This document shows positions 37,463 to 45,099 of a DNA stretch of 64,000 nt, piece by piece. Position 1 is the stretch's first letter, and every line of letters starts with the position of its first letter. The stretch is taken from the NCBI GenBank assembly GCA_947589045.1, contig CANQBQ010000001.1, positions 1-64,000 of the forward strand, read 5' to 3'. The stretch is from an uncultured Clostridia bacterium. GTDB lineage: Bacteria > Bacillota > Clostridia > Monoglobales > Monoglobaceae. The position numbers were made by a program, and so were the translations under genes. The notes beneath the pieces were generated by a model. The model did not search any database, had not been told where the DNA came from, and saw only the letters and a list, made by a program, of their open reading frames with translations.

Positions 37463-38458
37463 TCATTTTATCAAACAATGTAAATATTCTGTTGTTTTAT
37501 TTGTTTTATGATTCCTGTTTTCATCATTGTCAGACTTAAATCTGTGGTATTCTGTGGAGAATACCTCGTATTTACCATAGCGTTCCATTATGCTTTTGAT
37601 GTCTTCAAAGGGCATTAGACCCTCGTTGTTATAGCTTAAAAATATATATTTAAATTTTGCATATTTTATTAGGTCGTCAAATTCTTTTTTTACGGTTCTT
37701 GAGGAACAATATTTGCTTTTTTGTGCCGAATATTCTCGCAGACCTGTTTTCCCTCGCAGCTGCGGTGCGTCATATTTTGCTATCGTTTCGAGGACATGAT
37801 AATTTGTGCAGTATTGGCGCGCATTGTAGGGCGGGTCTAAGTATAATATATCACCGCGAATGTTTCTTACAAGGTCGTTTGCGTTATTGTTGTATACTTT
37901 ACAATCTGATGCTCCGTCTATTATGGGAAGCAGTTCAAGCATAAATGTCTCCTTAGCGGATTTTTTTATATTTTTCAGGAACGCCCCGTAAACAGAAGCG
38001 GTGTTTGCATATTTATCAATAGAGTTTATTAGGCTTGCCAACAAGTAATAATATTGGGCACAATCAATTTTATTACTGTTCTTGAGGGTATCTAACTCAA
38101 TTCTCACGGCATCACATTTCATGCCATTCTTATCGGTAAAATAATTTCTGCCGCTTCCCGAACCGGCGCAATAATTTTTGTATATAAATCCTTGCACATC
38201 CGGCAGGTTATTAAGATATTCAAAATTTGAAATATCTATCGGAGGAGTGTTGCCTATAAGATGTCGGTTTATCACATAACTGTAATATTGTATGTCGTTT
38301 GAGATTACCGTATATCCCATTCTTTTAAATGTACTGCCTACAACGCCTGTTCCCGCGAACAGGTCGGCAAAAATTCCGTTATTGTCTGTTCCTACAACCG
38401 ACGTAACAGTTTCCGTGATAAAATTCATTAAAGAATATTTTGACCCGATATAATTCAT
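37463..38458 (-). CDS. D12-class DNA adenine methyltransferase, R-M modification subunit 2
   Basis: A 331-residue Dam-like N6-adenine methylase. It begins MNYIGSKYSLMNF (motif X), then FADLFAGTGVVGSTF (motif I), and ILYLDPPYNARQY (motif IV, DPPY). Two methylases of different type next to one nuclease suggest an asymmetric target with one enzyme per strand. CGAGG precedes the ATG. It is transcribed before subunit 1. Confidence 0.9.
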   Translation of the reverse strand: MNYIGSKYSLMNFITETVTSVVGTDNNGIFADLFAGTGVVGSTFKRMGYTVISNDIQYYSYVINRHLIGNTPPIDISNFEYLNNLPDVQGFIYKNYCAGSGSGRNYFTDKNGMKCDAVRIELDTLKNSNKIDCAQYYYLLASLINSIDKYANTASVYGAFLKNIKKSAKETFMLELLPIIDGASDCKVYNNNANDLVRNIRGDILYLDPPYNARQYCTNYHVLETIAKYDAPQLRGKTGLREYSAQKSKYCSSRTVKKEFDDLIKYAKFKYIFLSYNNEGLMPFEDIKSIMERYGKYEVFSTEYHRFKSDNDENRNHKTNKTTEYLHCLIK

Positions 38459-38535
38459 ATATAAACCTCGTTTATGTTATAACGTAAAGCCGAAAATGTA
38501 AACGGCTACGCTTTTATTCTATCACAGCGCATTTC

Positions 38536-38565
38536 AAAAATCAACAGCGGGGGCTGTTGATTTTT
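38536..38565 (-). terminator. Terminator after the cellulase-like gene
   Basis: A 13-bp perfect stem (38536-38548 with 38553-38565) has a GGGG loop and T or A runs on both sides. It ends the minus-strand GH5 gene and separates it from the methylase genes. Confidence 0.85.
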
Positions 38566-38569
38566 GGGG

Positions 38570-40159
38570 TTAGTCCGGGAAGTGGGAGAATACGAATTTG
38601 CCCGAGGCGGTGAGCTCGTCGTCCGAAATGCCGTCCGAAATATTCGCGCCGCCGACGACTGCCGCCGAGCTCTCGCCCTTGTCGCAAAGCGACCAGTTCG
38701 CCCAGCTTATTCGGTTCTCATTCAGAAAGTTGAGCCACTTTTGCGCCTCGTCGATATAAACGCCGCCTCCGCCGCTTGCGTCGCTTGTACCCCACTCGCT
38801 TATGAATACGGGGATATTTTGCGCGAGCGCGTCCGAAATACGGCTCCTGAGCCAATCGGTATGCGTTCCCGCATAGAAGTGGCAGGTATACATAATATTC
38901 TCGGCGCTCAGCGGGTCTTTTGCGACCTCGTGCAAATCCTGGCTCCAGGTCGGACTGCCCACGAGGATAACCGCGTCGCCGTCAATTCCGCGTATTGTAC
39001 TTATGATTTCCTCGGCGTACGGCTTCACGTCGCCCGACCAGCTTACGTTTCCGTTAGGCTCGTTGCATATCTCGTAAATTACGCCCGCGCTGTCCTTGTA
39101 ACGCTCCGCGGTCGCGGCAAAGAACGCCTTGGCTTCATTTATATATGTGTTCGGGTTCCCGTCGCTTAAAATATGCCAGTCGATAATCGCGTACATATCG
39201 AGCGACAGCGCGGTGTCTACCGCTTCGGTCAGAGTTTGCGCGAGCGAGGGATTTTGAATATATCCGTTTTCGCTCGTGTACATAGCGACGCGGAAAAGGT
39301 TTGCTCCGCGCTCGGCTGTCGATTTTATGGCGGCTTCGCTCAGAAAATTGCCGAACCACTGTATGCCGTGCGAACTCATTCCGCGCAGAACCACAGCCTC
39401 GCCGCGTTCGTTGCAAAGCTGTGTTCCGACCACCTTCAGATGTCCGTTTTCGCTGACTCCGCCCTTTGTGTAAACGCTCGGAGCCTGAGGCGGCGCGGTC
39501 GTCGACTGCGGCGGAGCGGGAGCTTCCGAACCGTTCGGAGCCTTGTCCGACTTTTGCATCGCGCGGGTTATGAGAGCGCACGCTTCGGCGCGGGTGAGGC
39601 TCGATTTCGGATTAAAGCGACCGTTGTCGTCGCCGCCCGCGACGCCCGACGCATACGCCGCGATAACTGCGTTGTAATATCTGCCGTCCAGTTGGTCAAA
39701 GTCTTTTATCTTCGCGGTTTCGGTGGTATAATCTCCGCTCGCTTGGGGCAAAAACGCATTCATCGTTATTTTTACCGCGAGCTGACGCGTAATGGGCAGG
39801 TTGTAGGTTTCGGCGGTGGGAGGAATTTCGTCCCAATCGTAAAAGCCCTTGTCCAGCGCGGTCTGCATAAGACCGCCCGCCCAGTGAGAATTTTGAGATG
39901 CGCTTTCGCTAAGTCCCGCCGCGCGGGATACGACCGTCACAAATTCGGCGGAAGTGATGGTGCTGCCTGGCTTAAAAGTACCGTCGGAGTAGCCTTTCAG
40001 CAACCCGTCCGCACTCATTTGCGTCACGTTTTCAAAAAACCAGTCGCCGCTGTTTACGTCGGAGTACGCCGCGCCGTCCGCGCCCGCACAGCTCGGAAGC
40101 AGCGCCAAAATCATCAGCGCGGCACAAATCAACGCGAATGTGTTTTTAAATTTTTTCAT
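38570..40159 (-). CDS. SLH-domain glycoside hydrolase family 5 (cellulase-like)
   Basis: An exported enzyme of 529 residues. A signal peptide ends near LLPSC (Cys24), possibly a lipoprotein site. Up to three SLH repeats (about 32-210; one includes GLLKGYSDGTFKPGS) should bind the cell wall polymer. A Pro/Ser/Thr-rich linker leads to a GH5 domain with the acid/base Glu in EICNEPNG and the nucleophile Glu in FISEWGTSD. An endo-beta-1,4-glucanase is most likely; mannanase or other GH5 activities are possible. I start at ATG 40159 (GGAG 7 bases upstream), since upstream codons lie in a repeat. It diverges from blaI. Confidence 0.88.
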   Translation of the reverse strand: MKKFKNTFALICAALMILALLPSCAGADGAAYSDVNSGDWFFENVTQMSADGLLKGYSDGTFKPGSTITSAEFVTVVSRAAGLSESASQNSHWAGGLMQTALDKGFYDWDEIPPTAETYNLPITRQLAVKITMNAFLPQASGDYTTETAKIKDFDQLDGRYYNAVIAAYASGVAGGDDNGRFNPKSSLTRAEACALITRAMQKSDKAPNGSEAPAPPQSTTAPPQAPSVYTKGGVSENGHLKVVGTQLCNERGEAVVLRGMSSHGIQWFGNFLSEAAIKSTAERGANLFRVAMYTSENGYIQNPSLAQTLTEAVDTALSLDMYAIIDWHILSDGNPNTYINEAKAFFAATAERYKDSAGVIYEICNEPNGNVSWSGDVKPYAEEIISTIRGIDGDAVILVGSPTWSQDLHEVAKDPLSAENIMYTCHFYAGTHTDWLRSRISDALAQNIPVFISEWGTSDASGGGGVYIDEAQKWLNFLNENRISWANWSLCDKGESSAAVVGGANISDGISDDELTASGKFVFSHFPD

Positions 40160-40202
40160 AATGTTTCTCCTTATTTTTATTGATTGTATATAGCGTGGTG
40201 TC

Positions 40203-40229
40203 GGTGCGTCGAGGCGCCGCACCGTACAA
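40203..40229 (+). repeat. Dispersed intergenic palindrome, copy B (divergent)
   Basis: GGTGCGTCGAGGCGCCGCAC continues into CGTACAA. It is a variant of the repeat family with matching ends. It lies in inverted orientation to copy C 30 bases on. Confidence 0.55.
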
Positions 40230-40256
40230 AAGGAAGTTGCATCCATTTTGGTTGTA

Positions 40257-40280
40257 GGGGACGGCGCCCTCGACGTCCCG
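40257..40280 (+). repeat. Dispersed intergenic palindrome, copy C
   Basis: It contains the 20-base core shared exactly with copies at 14.28 kb (minus strand) and 42.77 kb. The 350-base gap between the GH5 and blaI genes otherwise holds copy B, a GC-rich CGCGCGGAGCGCG palindrome and the blaI promoter. Confidence 0.7.
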
Positions 40281-40435
40281 CTCGCGCGGAGCGCGGGTAT
40301 TGCTACCGCATACTTACAAAAATATTATACCGCGATGCCTTCGGAAAAGCAATATAAGAATTGAAAATTGCCGCCTTTGCTTTTTGGCACAACCGATATA
40401 AATACAAAATTTTTTAAGAAATTTCAAAAAAGGGG

Positions 40436-40485
40436 TTGACAAATAAGACTACAAGGTGTAGACTATATTTGTCTACAAGATGTAG
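40436..40485 (+). promoter_or_regulatory. blaI promoter with two BlaI-type operators
   Basis: TTGACA (40436-40441) and TAGACT (40459-40464) are 17 bases apart. Two dyads, CTACAAGGTGTAG (40449-40461) and CTACAAGATGTAG (40473-40485), have TACA/TGTA arms typical of BlaI/MecI sites. The first covers the spacer and -10; centres are 24 bases apart. This fits autorepression. Confidence 0.8.
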
Positions 40486-40510
40486 ATAAAAATAATTGGA
40501 GGTATTTTCA

Positions 40511-40888
40511 ATGTCGACAGAAAATATCAGTATTGCAAAAGCGGAACTGGAAATTATGCGTGTAATATGGAAGGCGGGTGAGCCGATTACAGCAGCAGAA
40601 ATAGGAAAGCTTGTGGAAGACAAAGAATGGAAACGTACAACGATTGCCACGCTTCTCGCGCGGCTTACGGAAAAAGGAATGTTAAATGCCGAGCGGCAGG
40701 GCAGAGCTATGTACTATACGGCACGGGTTTCCGCAAGGGAGTACAAAAAGGGGCAGGCGATGAACCTAATTCAAAATCTTTTCGGAGGTTCAGCCCGCGA
40801 CCTTATTGTATCACTGGCGGAAGAAGATACCCTGTCGGACGAGGATATTCAAGAACTGAAGGACTTTTTTGAAGATAGGAGGAAATAA
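40511..40888 (+). CDS. blaI: BlaI/MecI-family transcriptional repressor
   Basis: A 125-residue winged-helix repressor. The recognition segment is WKRTTIATLLARLTEKGML, followed by a dimerisation helix bundle. ATG 40511 has GGAGG 8 bases before it. The protease gene follows at 3 bases; in known systems that protease triggers BlaI cleavage. No beta-lactamase gene is adjacent. Confidence 0.93.
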   Translation: MSTENISIAKAELEIMRVIWKAGEPITAAEIGKLVEDKEWKRTTIATLLARLTEKGMLNAERQGRAMYYTARVSAREYKKGQAMNLIQNLFGGSARDLIVSLAEEDTLSDEDIQELKDFFEDRRK

Positions 40889-40891
40889 CCT

Positions 40892-42682
40892 ATGACAGGC
40901 GAGATACTCAGATCTCTTTTGATTACATCCCTTGCGGGCTCGGTGCTTGCGGGTATAATCCTGCTGCTGCGACCCGTCACCCGAAAGCATTTTGGGTATG
41001 GCTGGCAGTATTACATCTGGCTTGCCGTGCTTGCGGTGCTGATTTTACCGATAAGGGTTTCGCTGCCGCAAGATAAGGCGGTCGCGCCTTTTGTACAATA
41101 TGCGCGGCAGACACAGGAGGTTTCCCAAACGGCGGAGACCGAACCGACGCCGCAGGAAATCGCGCATACGCCGGCAGTGCAGACCGCCGCGCCGAGCAAG
41201 GCGGAACTGTTATGGCAGAAGATTGCCGGCGGAAAAGTGTTTTGCGCGGTGTGGCTGACGGGCGTATGTGTATTTCTGCTGTGGTATCTGATCGGGTATG
41301 CTCTGATGTGCAGAAAAATTCGTAAAAATTCTGCGGAAATCGCTTGTCCGGAGCTTCGGCAATATACAGATAAAAAAGTCCGTGTGCTGTCGTGCGGCGT
41401 TGTGAACGTGCCTTTTATGACAGGCGTGTTCCGCCCCGTGCTGATTTTGCCCAAAAGAGCGTTTACAGAGGAACAGCTCCGCAACATTCTCCGCCACGAA
41501 ACAACGCACCTTGGGCGCAGGGATATTCTGTATAAGTGGTTCGCCACGTTGGTGAAGTGCGTGCATTGGTTTAACCCCGTCGTCTGGTACGCGGTGCGGC
41601 AAATCAATACGGAATGTGAAATTTCTTGTGATATGTCGGTCATTGCCGAGATGAACAACGAGGAAGAAACCAGCTATGTTGACACTATTCTTTCCATGCT
41701 CTCCACGCGCAAAACAAAAGCCGTTCCCTTGACAACGGGAATGGCGGGCAGTAAAAAAGTGATAAGAAGGAGACTTGAAATGATGAAAAACAAAAAAAGA
41801 ATAAGCAAAATTATGTCGGTATTGTCGGCGGTCATTGCGGTAGTGCTGTTATCCACAACAGTATTTGCAAGCGGTGTACTCGCAGCTCTTGCGGCAGATG
41901 ATTACACGGTTGAAATTTTGAATAACGGCGAAAAGATTGAACTTGTCAACAAACCGTTTATCGAGAACGACGAGGTATATGTGCCCATTCGGGAAACCTT
42001 TGAAAAAGTGGGCGCGATGGAGGATGAAACCGCCTATATTGACTATGACGACGGAAAAGTAACGGTTTATTTCGGCGACAACTACGATGGTTCCGATGAC
42101 AGATACGAACTGGAAATCGGTGCGGCGCAGGTGATATATAATCCGAGCAGCGAATTACCGAATAGCCGTGCAACCCGTGAAATGAACAATGCGCCGATTT
42201 TGAGAAACGATATAACGTATATTCCGTATTCCTATGCCCTTTGTATGCTTGACATAAAATATTTTATTGATTATACGATATATGACAAAAACGGAAACTT
42301 TGTCGCCGATAATGTACGCGTCGTAGTCACCAGTCCATACGAAAACAACACACCCCAATATACGGTTGACCAATTCTTTCAATATTTTGAAAACGGCGAT
42401 TTTGACAATATGAAGCGCTACTGCACCGAAAGCTGCGTAAACTCGTTCTTTGGCGACGGCTACTGCTTTGGAATGACCGAAGCGAAACTTACCAATATGG
42501 AAATCGAGCCTTCGGAATATGCGAAGTCCTCCAACGACTTTGTAATGAGCGTCAGCGTGACGATGACGCCCTACGAACGCTCGGTTTATAGAGAAGGTCA
42601 GACGGAAACCGCCTTTTATCTCATTTTGCAAAGGCAGTCCGACGGCCGCTACCTGATTGACGAATTTGCGACGGGGCTGTAA
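40892..42682 (+). CDS. BlaR1-like M56 membrane protease with an atypical sensor domain
   Basis: A 596-residue membrane protein. The N-terminal part has several membrane helices and the M56 zinc site HETTH (202-206), with Glu ligands near NTECEISCD. Another helix (about 306-332) leads outside. In place of the penicillin-binding domain of BlaR1, the exterior has a copper-amine-oxidase-N-like region (about 340-470, NKPFIENDEVYVPIRETFEK) and a C-terminal domain (about 480-596) resembling small secreted DUF4829-type domains. It should control BlaI, but its signal is unknown. Confidence 0.85.
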   Translation: MTGEILRSLLITSLAGSVLAGIILLLRPVTRKHFGYGWQYYIWLAVLAVLILPIRVSLPQDKAVAPFVQYARQTQEVSQTAETEPTPQEIAHTPAVQTAAPSKAELLWQKIAGGKVFCAVWLTGVCVFLLWYLIGYALMCRKIRKNSAEIACPELRQYTDKKVRVLSCGVVNVPFMTGVFRPVLILPKRAFTEEQLRNILRHETTHLGRRDILYKWFATLVKCVHWFNPVVWYAVRQINTECEISCDMSVIAEMNNEEETSYVDTILSMLSTRKTKAVPLTTGMAGSKKVIRRRLEMMKNKKRISKIMSVLSAVIAVVLLSTTVFASGVLAALAADDYTVEILNNGEKIELVNKPFIENDEVYVPIRETFEKVGAMEDETAYIDYDDGKVTVYFGDNYDGSDDRYELEIGAAQVIYNPSSELPNSRATREMNNAPILRNDITYIPYSYALCMLDIKYFIDYTIYDKNGNFVADNVRVVVTSPYENNTPQYTVDQFFQYFENGDFDNMKRYCTESCVNSFFGDGYCFGMTEAKLTNMEIEPSEYAKSSNDFVMSVSVTMTPYERSVYREGQTETAFYLILQRQSDGRYLIDEFATGL

Positions 42683-42702
42683 TAAAAATGAAAGTGTTTC
42701 AT

Positions 42703-42760
42703 AAAACGACAAACAAGCACAAAGCGCTACTTGCGCTTTGTGCTTCGTTTGTCGTTTTTT
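42703..42760 (+). terminator. Very strong terminator after the BlaR1-like gene
   Basis: A 24-bp stem (42703-42726 with 42734-42758) with one bulged C and a 7-base loop, followed by seven T. The inner AAAGCG-CTACTTG-CGCTTT resembles the hairpin at 14.33 kb. Confidence 0.9.
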
Positions 42761-42764
42761 TATT

Positions 42765-42791
42765 GGAACGGCGCCCTCGACGTCCCGTTCC
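42765..42791 (+). repeat. Dispersed intergenic palindrome, copy D
   Basis: Contains ACGGCGCCCTCGACGTCCCG, identical to copy C, with pairing ends GGAACG and CGTTCC. The changes in the ends keep the pairing. Confidence 0.7.
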
Positions 42792-42815
42792 GCACGTTAG
42801 TGCATAAAAATTTCG

Positions 42816-44117
42816 CTATTCTAAGGTGGTGCCGTACAGCATACCGTCCTTTAATGCTTCGATTTTGACCTTGACGATTTTCCCGTGCAAATCCTTGTCC
42901 GACTTTGCGGCAACGTCGGTATAATTTGGGGTGTAACCGTGATAAATGCCGTCGGCGGGCGACGTTTCAACGATTATCTCGACTGTTCTGCCGATGTATT
43001 TTTCATAAAAATCTTTTTTCATCTGCTTTGCGGCGGCAAGCATTGCCGCGCTTCTCTCGTTTTTGACGCTCTCGGGCACCTGCCCGCTCATTTTTGCGGC
43101 GGCGGTACCTTGGCGCACTGAATATTTAAAGACGTGCATCCGTGCAAAGCCTATTTCGCGCACAAAATCGAGCGATTTTTGAAATTCCTCGTCGGTTTCG
43201 CCGACAAAGCCGACCATAAGGTCGGTGGTGATTGCCGCGTCGGGGAATTTTTCGCGCAAAAGGCGCACGGCGGCGCGGTACTCGTCCGTGGTGTAACGCC
43301 TGTTCATTCTTTTAAGCGTTTCGTCACACCCGCTTTGGAGCGAGAGGTGGAACTGCGGGCAAAGCGCGCTCAGCTTCGCCGCCCGACTCGCAAATTCGGG
43401 TGTTACGGCTATCGGCTCGAGAGAGCCGATACGCACCCGCTCGATGCCTTTCGTCTCGCATACCCTTTCGATAACGTCAATCAGCGAAGGCGAGCCGCCC
43501 AAGTCCTTTCCGTAAGAGCCTATATGAATACCCGTAAGCACGATTTCCCGATAGCCCGTTTCGGCGAGCGAACAGACTTCATCGGCGATATTTTCGATAT
43601 TTCGGCTTCGCACATGTCCGCGCGCGAACGGAATTATGCAGTATGTGCAGAAGTTGTCGCAGCCGTCCTGTATTTTGACGACCGCCCTCGTGCGGCTCTG
43701 CGTTTCGGCGGCGGACAGCTCCTCAAACTCCCGCGTTTGCATAATGTCCGAAACGGCGACGACGCGTTCTCCTTTTTGTGCGCGTTCTACCAAATCCACC
43801 ATATTTTGGCGGCTTGCGGTGCCCGCGATAACGTCGGCTTCGGCAATCTCGGCAACGGCTTCGGGCTCGGTTTGGGAGTAGCAGCCGCATACCGCGACTA
43901 TCGAGTTTGGGTTCTCGTGCTTGGCGTGGCGTATGTACTTGCGCGATTTTTGTGCCCCCGCGCCCGTCACGGTGCAGGTGTTTATAACGTAAACGTCCGC
44001 CGCACCGTCTTTTATGACGGTGTAGCCGCGCTTTGAAAACAGCTTTGCCATGGCTTCGCTTTCGTAAAAATTGGTCTTACAGCCGAGTGTTATGAATTTT
44101 ACTGTAATTTCAGACAC
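42816..44117 (-). CDS. mtaB: tRNA t6A37 methylthiotransferase MtaB
   Basis: A radical-SAM enzyme converting t6A37 to ms2t6A37. The N-terminal cluster cysteines are in TLGCKTN, INTCTVT and VCGCYSQ; the radical-SAM triad is CDNFCTYC; a TRAM domain ends the protein. The N-terminus and VTGAGAQKSRK favour MtaB over MiaB or RimO. Length 433. The likely start is GTG 44117. Its substrate is made by the Tsa proteins encoded at 7-12 kb. Confidence 0.92.
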   Translation of the reverse strand: MSEITVKFITLGCKTNFYESEAMAKLFSKRGYTVIKDGAADVYVINTCTVTGAGAQKSRKYIRHAKHENPNSIVAVCGCYSQTEPEAVAEIAEADVIAGTASRQNMVDLVERAQKGERVVAVSDIMQTREFEELSAAETQSRTRAVVKIQDGCDNFCTYCIIPFARGHVRSRNIENIADEVCSLAETGYREIVLTGIHIGSYGKDLGGSPSLIDVIERVCETKGIERVRIGSLEPIAVTPEFASRAAKLSALCPQFHLSLQSGCDETLKRMNRRYTTDEYRAAVRLLREKFPDAAITTDLMVGFVGETDEEFQKSLDFVREIGFARMHVFKYSVRQGTAAAKMSGQVPESVKNERSAAMLAAAKQMKKDFYEKYIGRTVEIIVETSPADGIYHGYTPNYTDVAAKSDKDLHGKIVKVKIEALKDGMLYGTTLE

Positions 44118-44182
44118 CGCCTTTAGTAAAATTGTATAAAAGTTGGAACAAAAATTTATACAATAAATTATACAATTTTAGA

Positions 44183-44211
44183 TTGACTAATGCAAGAAAA
44201 AATTGTATAAT
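44183..44211 (+). promoter_or_regulatory. Promoter of the HPr-like gene
   Basis: TTGACT (44183-44188), a 17-base spacer, and TATAAT (44206-44211). The same gap holds four TTGTATAA/TTATACAA words (44132, 44156, 44168, 44203), the last overlapping the -10. Confidence 0.75.
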
Positions 44212-44277
44212 ATATGTAAATATAATTACCGGAACTGGAAAATACAGGAAGGTAAATAAAAAACGGAGGTTTTTGCT

Positions 44278-44508
44278 ATGAAAACGTATGAAATTATGTT
44301 GGATTCAATCAACGAAGTTAAGGGTTTTGTTAATATGGTAAGCAAGTACGACTGCGATGTTGATTTGATTTCTGGCAGATATGTTGTTGACGCGAAGTCG
44401 ATAATGGGCATATTCAGTCTTGACCTTGCGAAGCCGATTAAGGTTGAAGTACACGCTGATGACGCTGACGAGCTTGACGCTGAAATTAAGGCTTATGTCA
44501 AAAAGTAA
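44278..44508 (+). CDS. HPr-like protein lacking the phosphorylatable histidine
   Basis: A 76-residue protein with the HPr fold signature: SGRYVVDAKSIMGIFSLDL covers the Ser46-type regulatory region (Ser41 here), and the C-terminal helix is DADELDAEIKAYVKK. The usual HARPA active loop near residue 15 is replaced by INEVKGFV, so PEP-dependent phosphotransfer is not expected. It may act in regulation, like Crh, through the Ser site; this is inference. GGAGG precedes the ATG. Single-gene unit. Confidence 0.82.
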   Translation: MKTYEIMLDSINEVKGFVNMVSKYDCDVDLISGRYVVDAKSIMGIFSLDLAKPIKVEVHADDADELDAEIKAYVKK

Positions 44509-44510
44509 TA

Positions 44511-44545
44511 AATTGACCCCTATTTTTTATAGGGGTCAATTTATG
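44511..44545 (+). terminator. Terminator after the HPr-like gene
   Basis: AATTGACCCCTAT (44511-44523) pairs perfectly with 44529-44541 around TTTTT; TTATGCTTTTTT follows. Confidence 0.8.
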
Positions 44546-44570
44546 CTTTTTTGCTCAGACTGTCGGTTTG

Positions 44571-45080
44571 ATGAATGAATTTATGGGCGCGGCTGTCCGC
44601 GAGGCTAAGCGGGCGGCAAGGCGCGGCGAGGCTCCGATAGGAGCGGTAATAGTAAAGGACGGCGAGATAATAGCGCGGGCGCACAATCTGCGCGAGAGCA
44701 GGAAGAATGCGCTGTGTCACGCCGAAATAATAGCGATAAGCAAGGCGTGCCGCCGTATCGGCGACTGGCGTTTGGACGGCTGCGAGATGTATGTTACCTT
44801 GGAGCCGTGCGCTATGTGCGCGGGAGCTATAATCCAGTCGCGGATAAAGAAGGTGTACTTCGGCGCGCGCGACCCGAAGGGCGGAGCGGTGGTTTCGGTC
44901 GTCCGCCTTTTTGACGACGGGGATTTTTGCCATAAGGCGGAATACCTCGGCGGTATCGACGAGGACGTTTGCTCCTCTCTTTTGAGCAGCTTTTTCAAAA
45001 AGCTGCGTAAAAAGAAAAAGCGAAGAAAAAATCGGAATAAATTTTTTAAATTAAAAAATCATAAAATCAAATACCAATGA
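44571..45080 (+). CDS. tadA: tRNA-specific adenosine deaminase TadA with a basic tail
   Basis: It deaminates A34 to inosine in tRNA-Arg(ACG). The zinc site is LCHAEIIAI (His, catalytic Glu) with PCAMCAGA. The catalytic domain ends near residue 140. About 28 extra residues follow, almost all Lys, Arg, Asn and aromatic (KKLRKKKKRRKNRNKFF and on), perhaps for RNA binding. ATG 44571 is preferred over TTG 44568; no strong ribosome site is seen. ppdK begins 19 bases later. Confidence 0.9.
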   Translation: MNEFMGAAVREAKRAARRGEAPIGAVIVKDGEIIARAHNLRESRKNALCHAEIIAISKACRRIGDWRLDGCEMYVTLEPCAMCAGAIIQSRIKKVYFGARDPKGGAVVSVVRLFDDGDFCHKAEYLGGIDEDVCSSLLSSFFKKLRKKKKRRKNRNKFFKLKNHKIKYQ

Positions 45081-45099
45081 CGATTTAAGGAGGAAAAAT

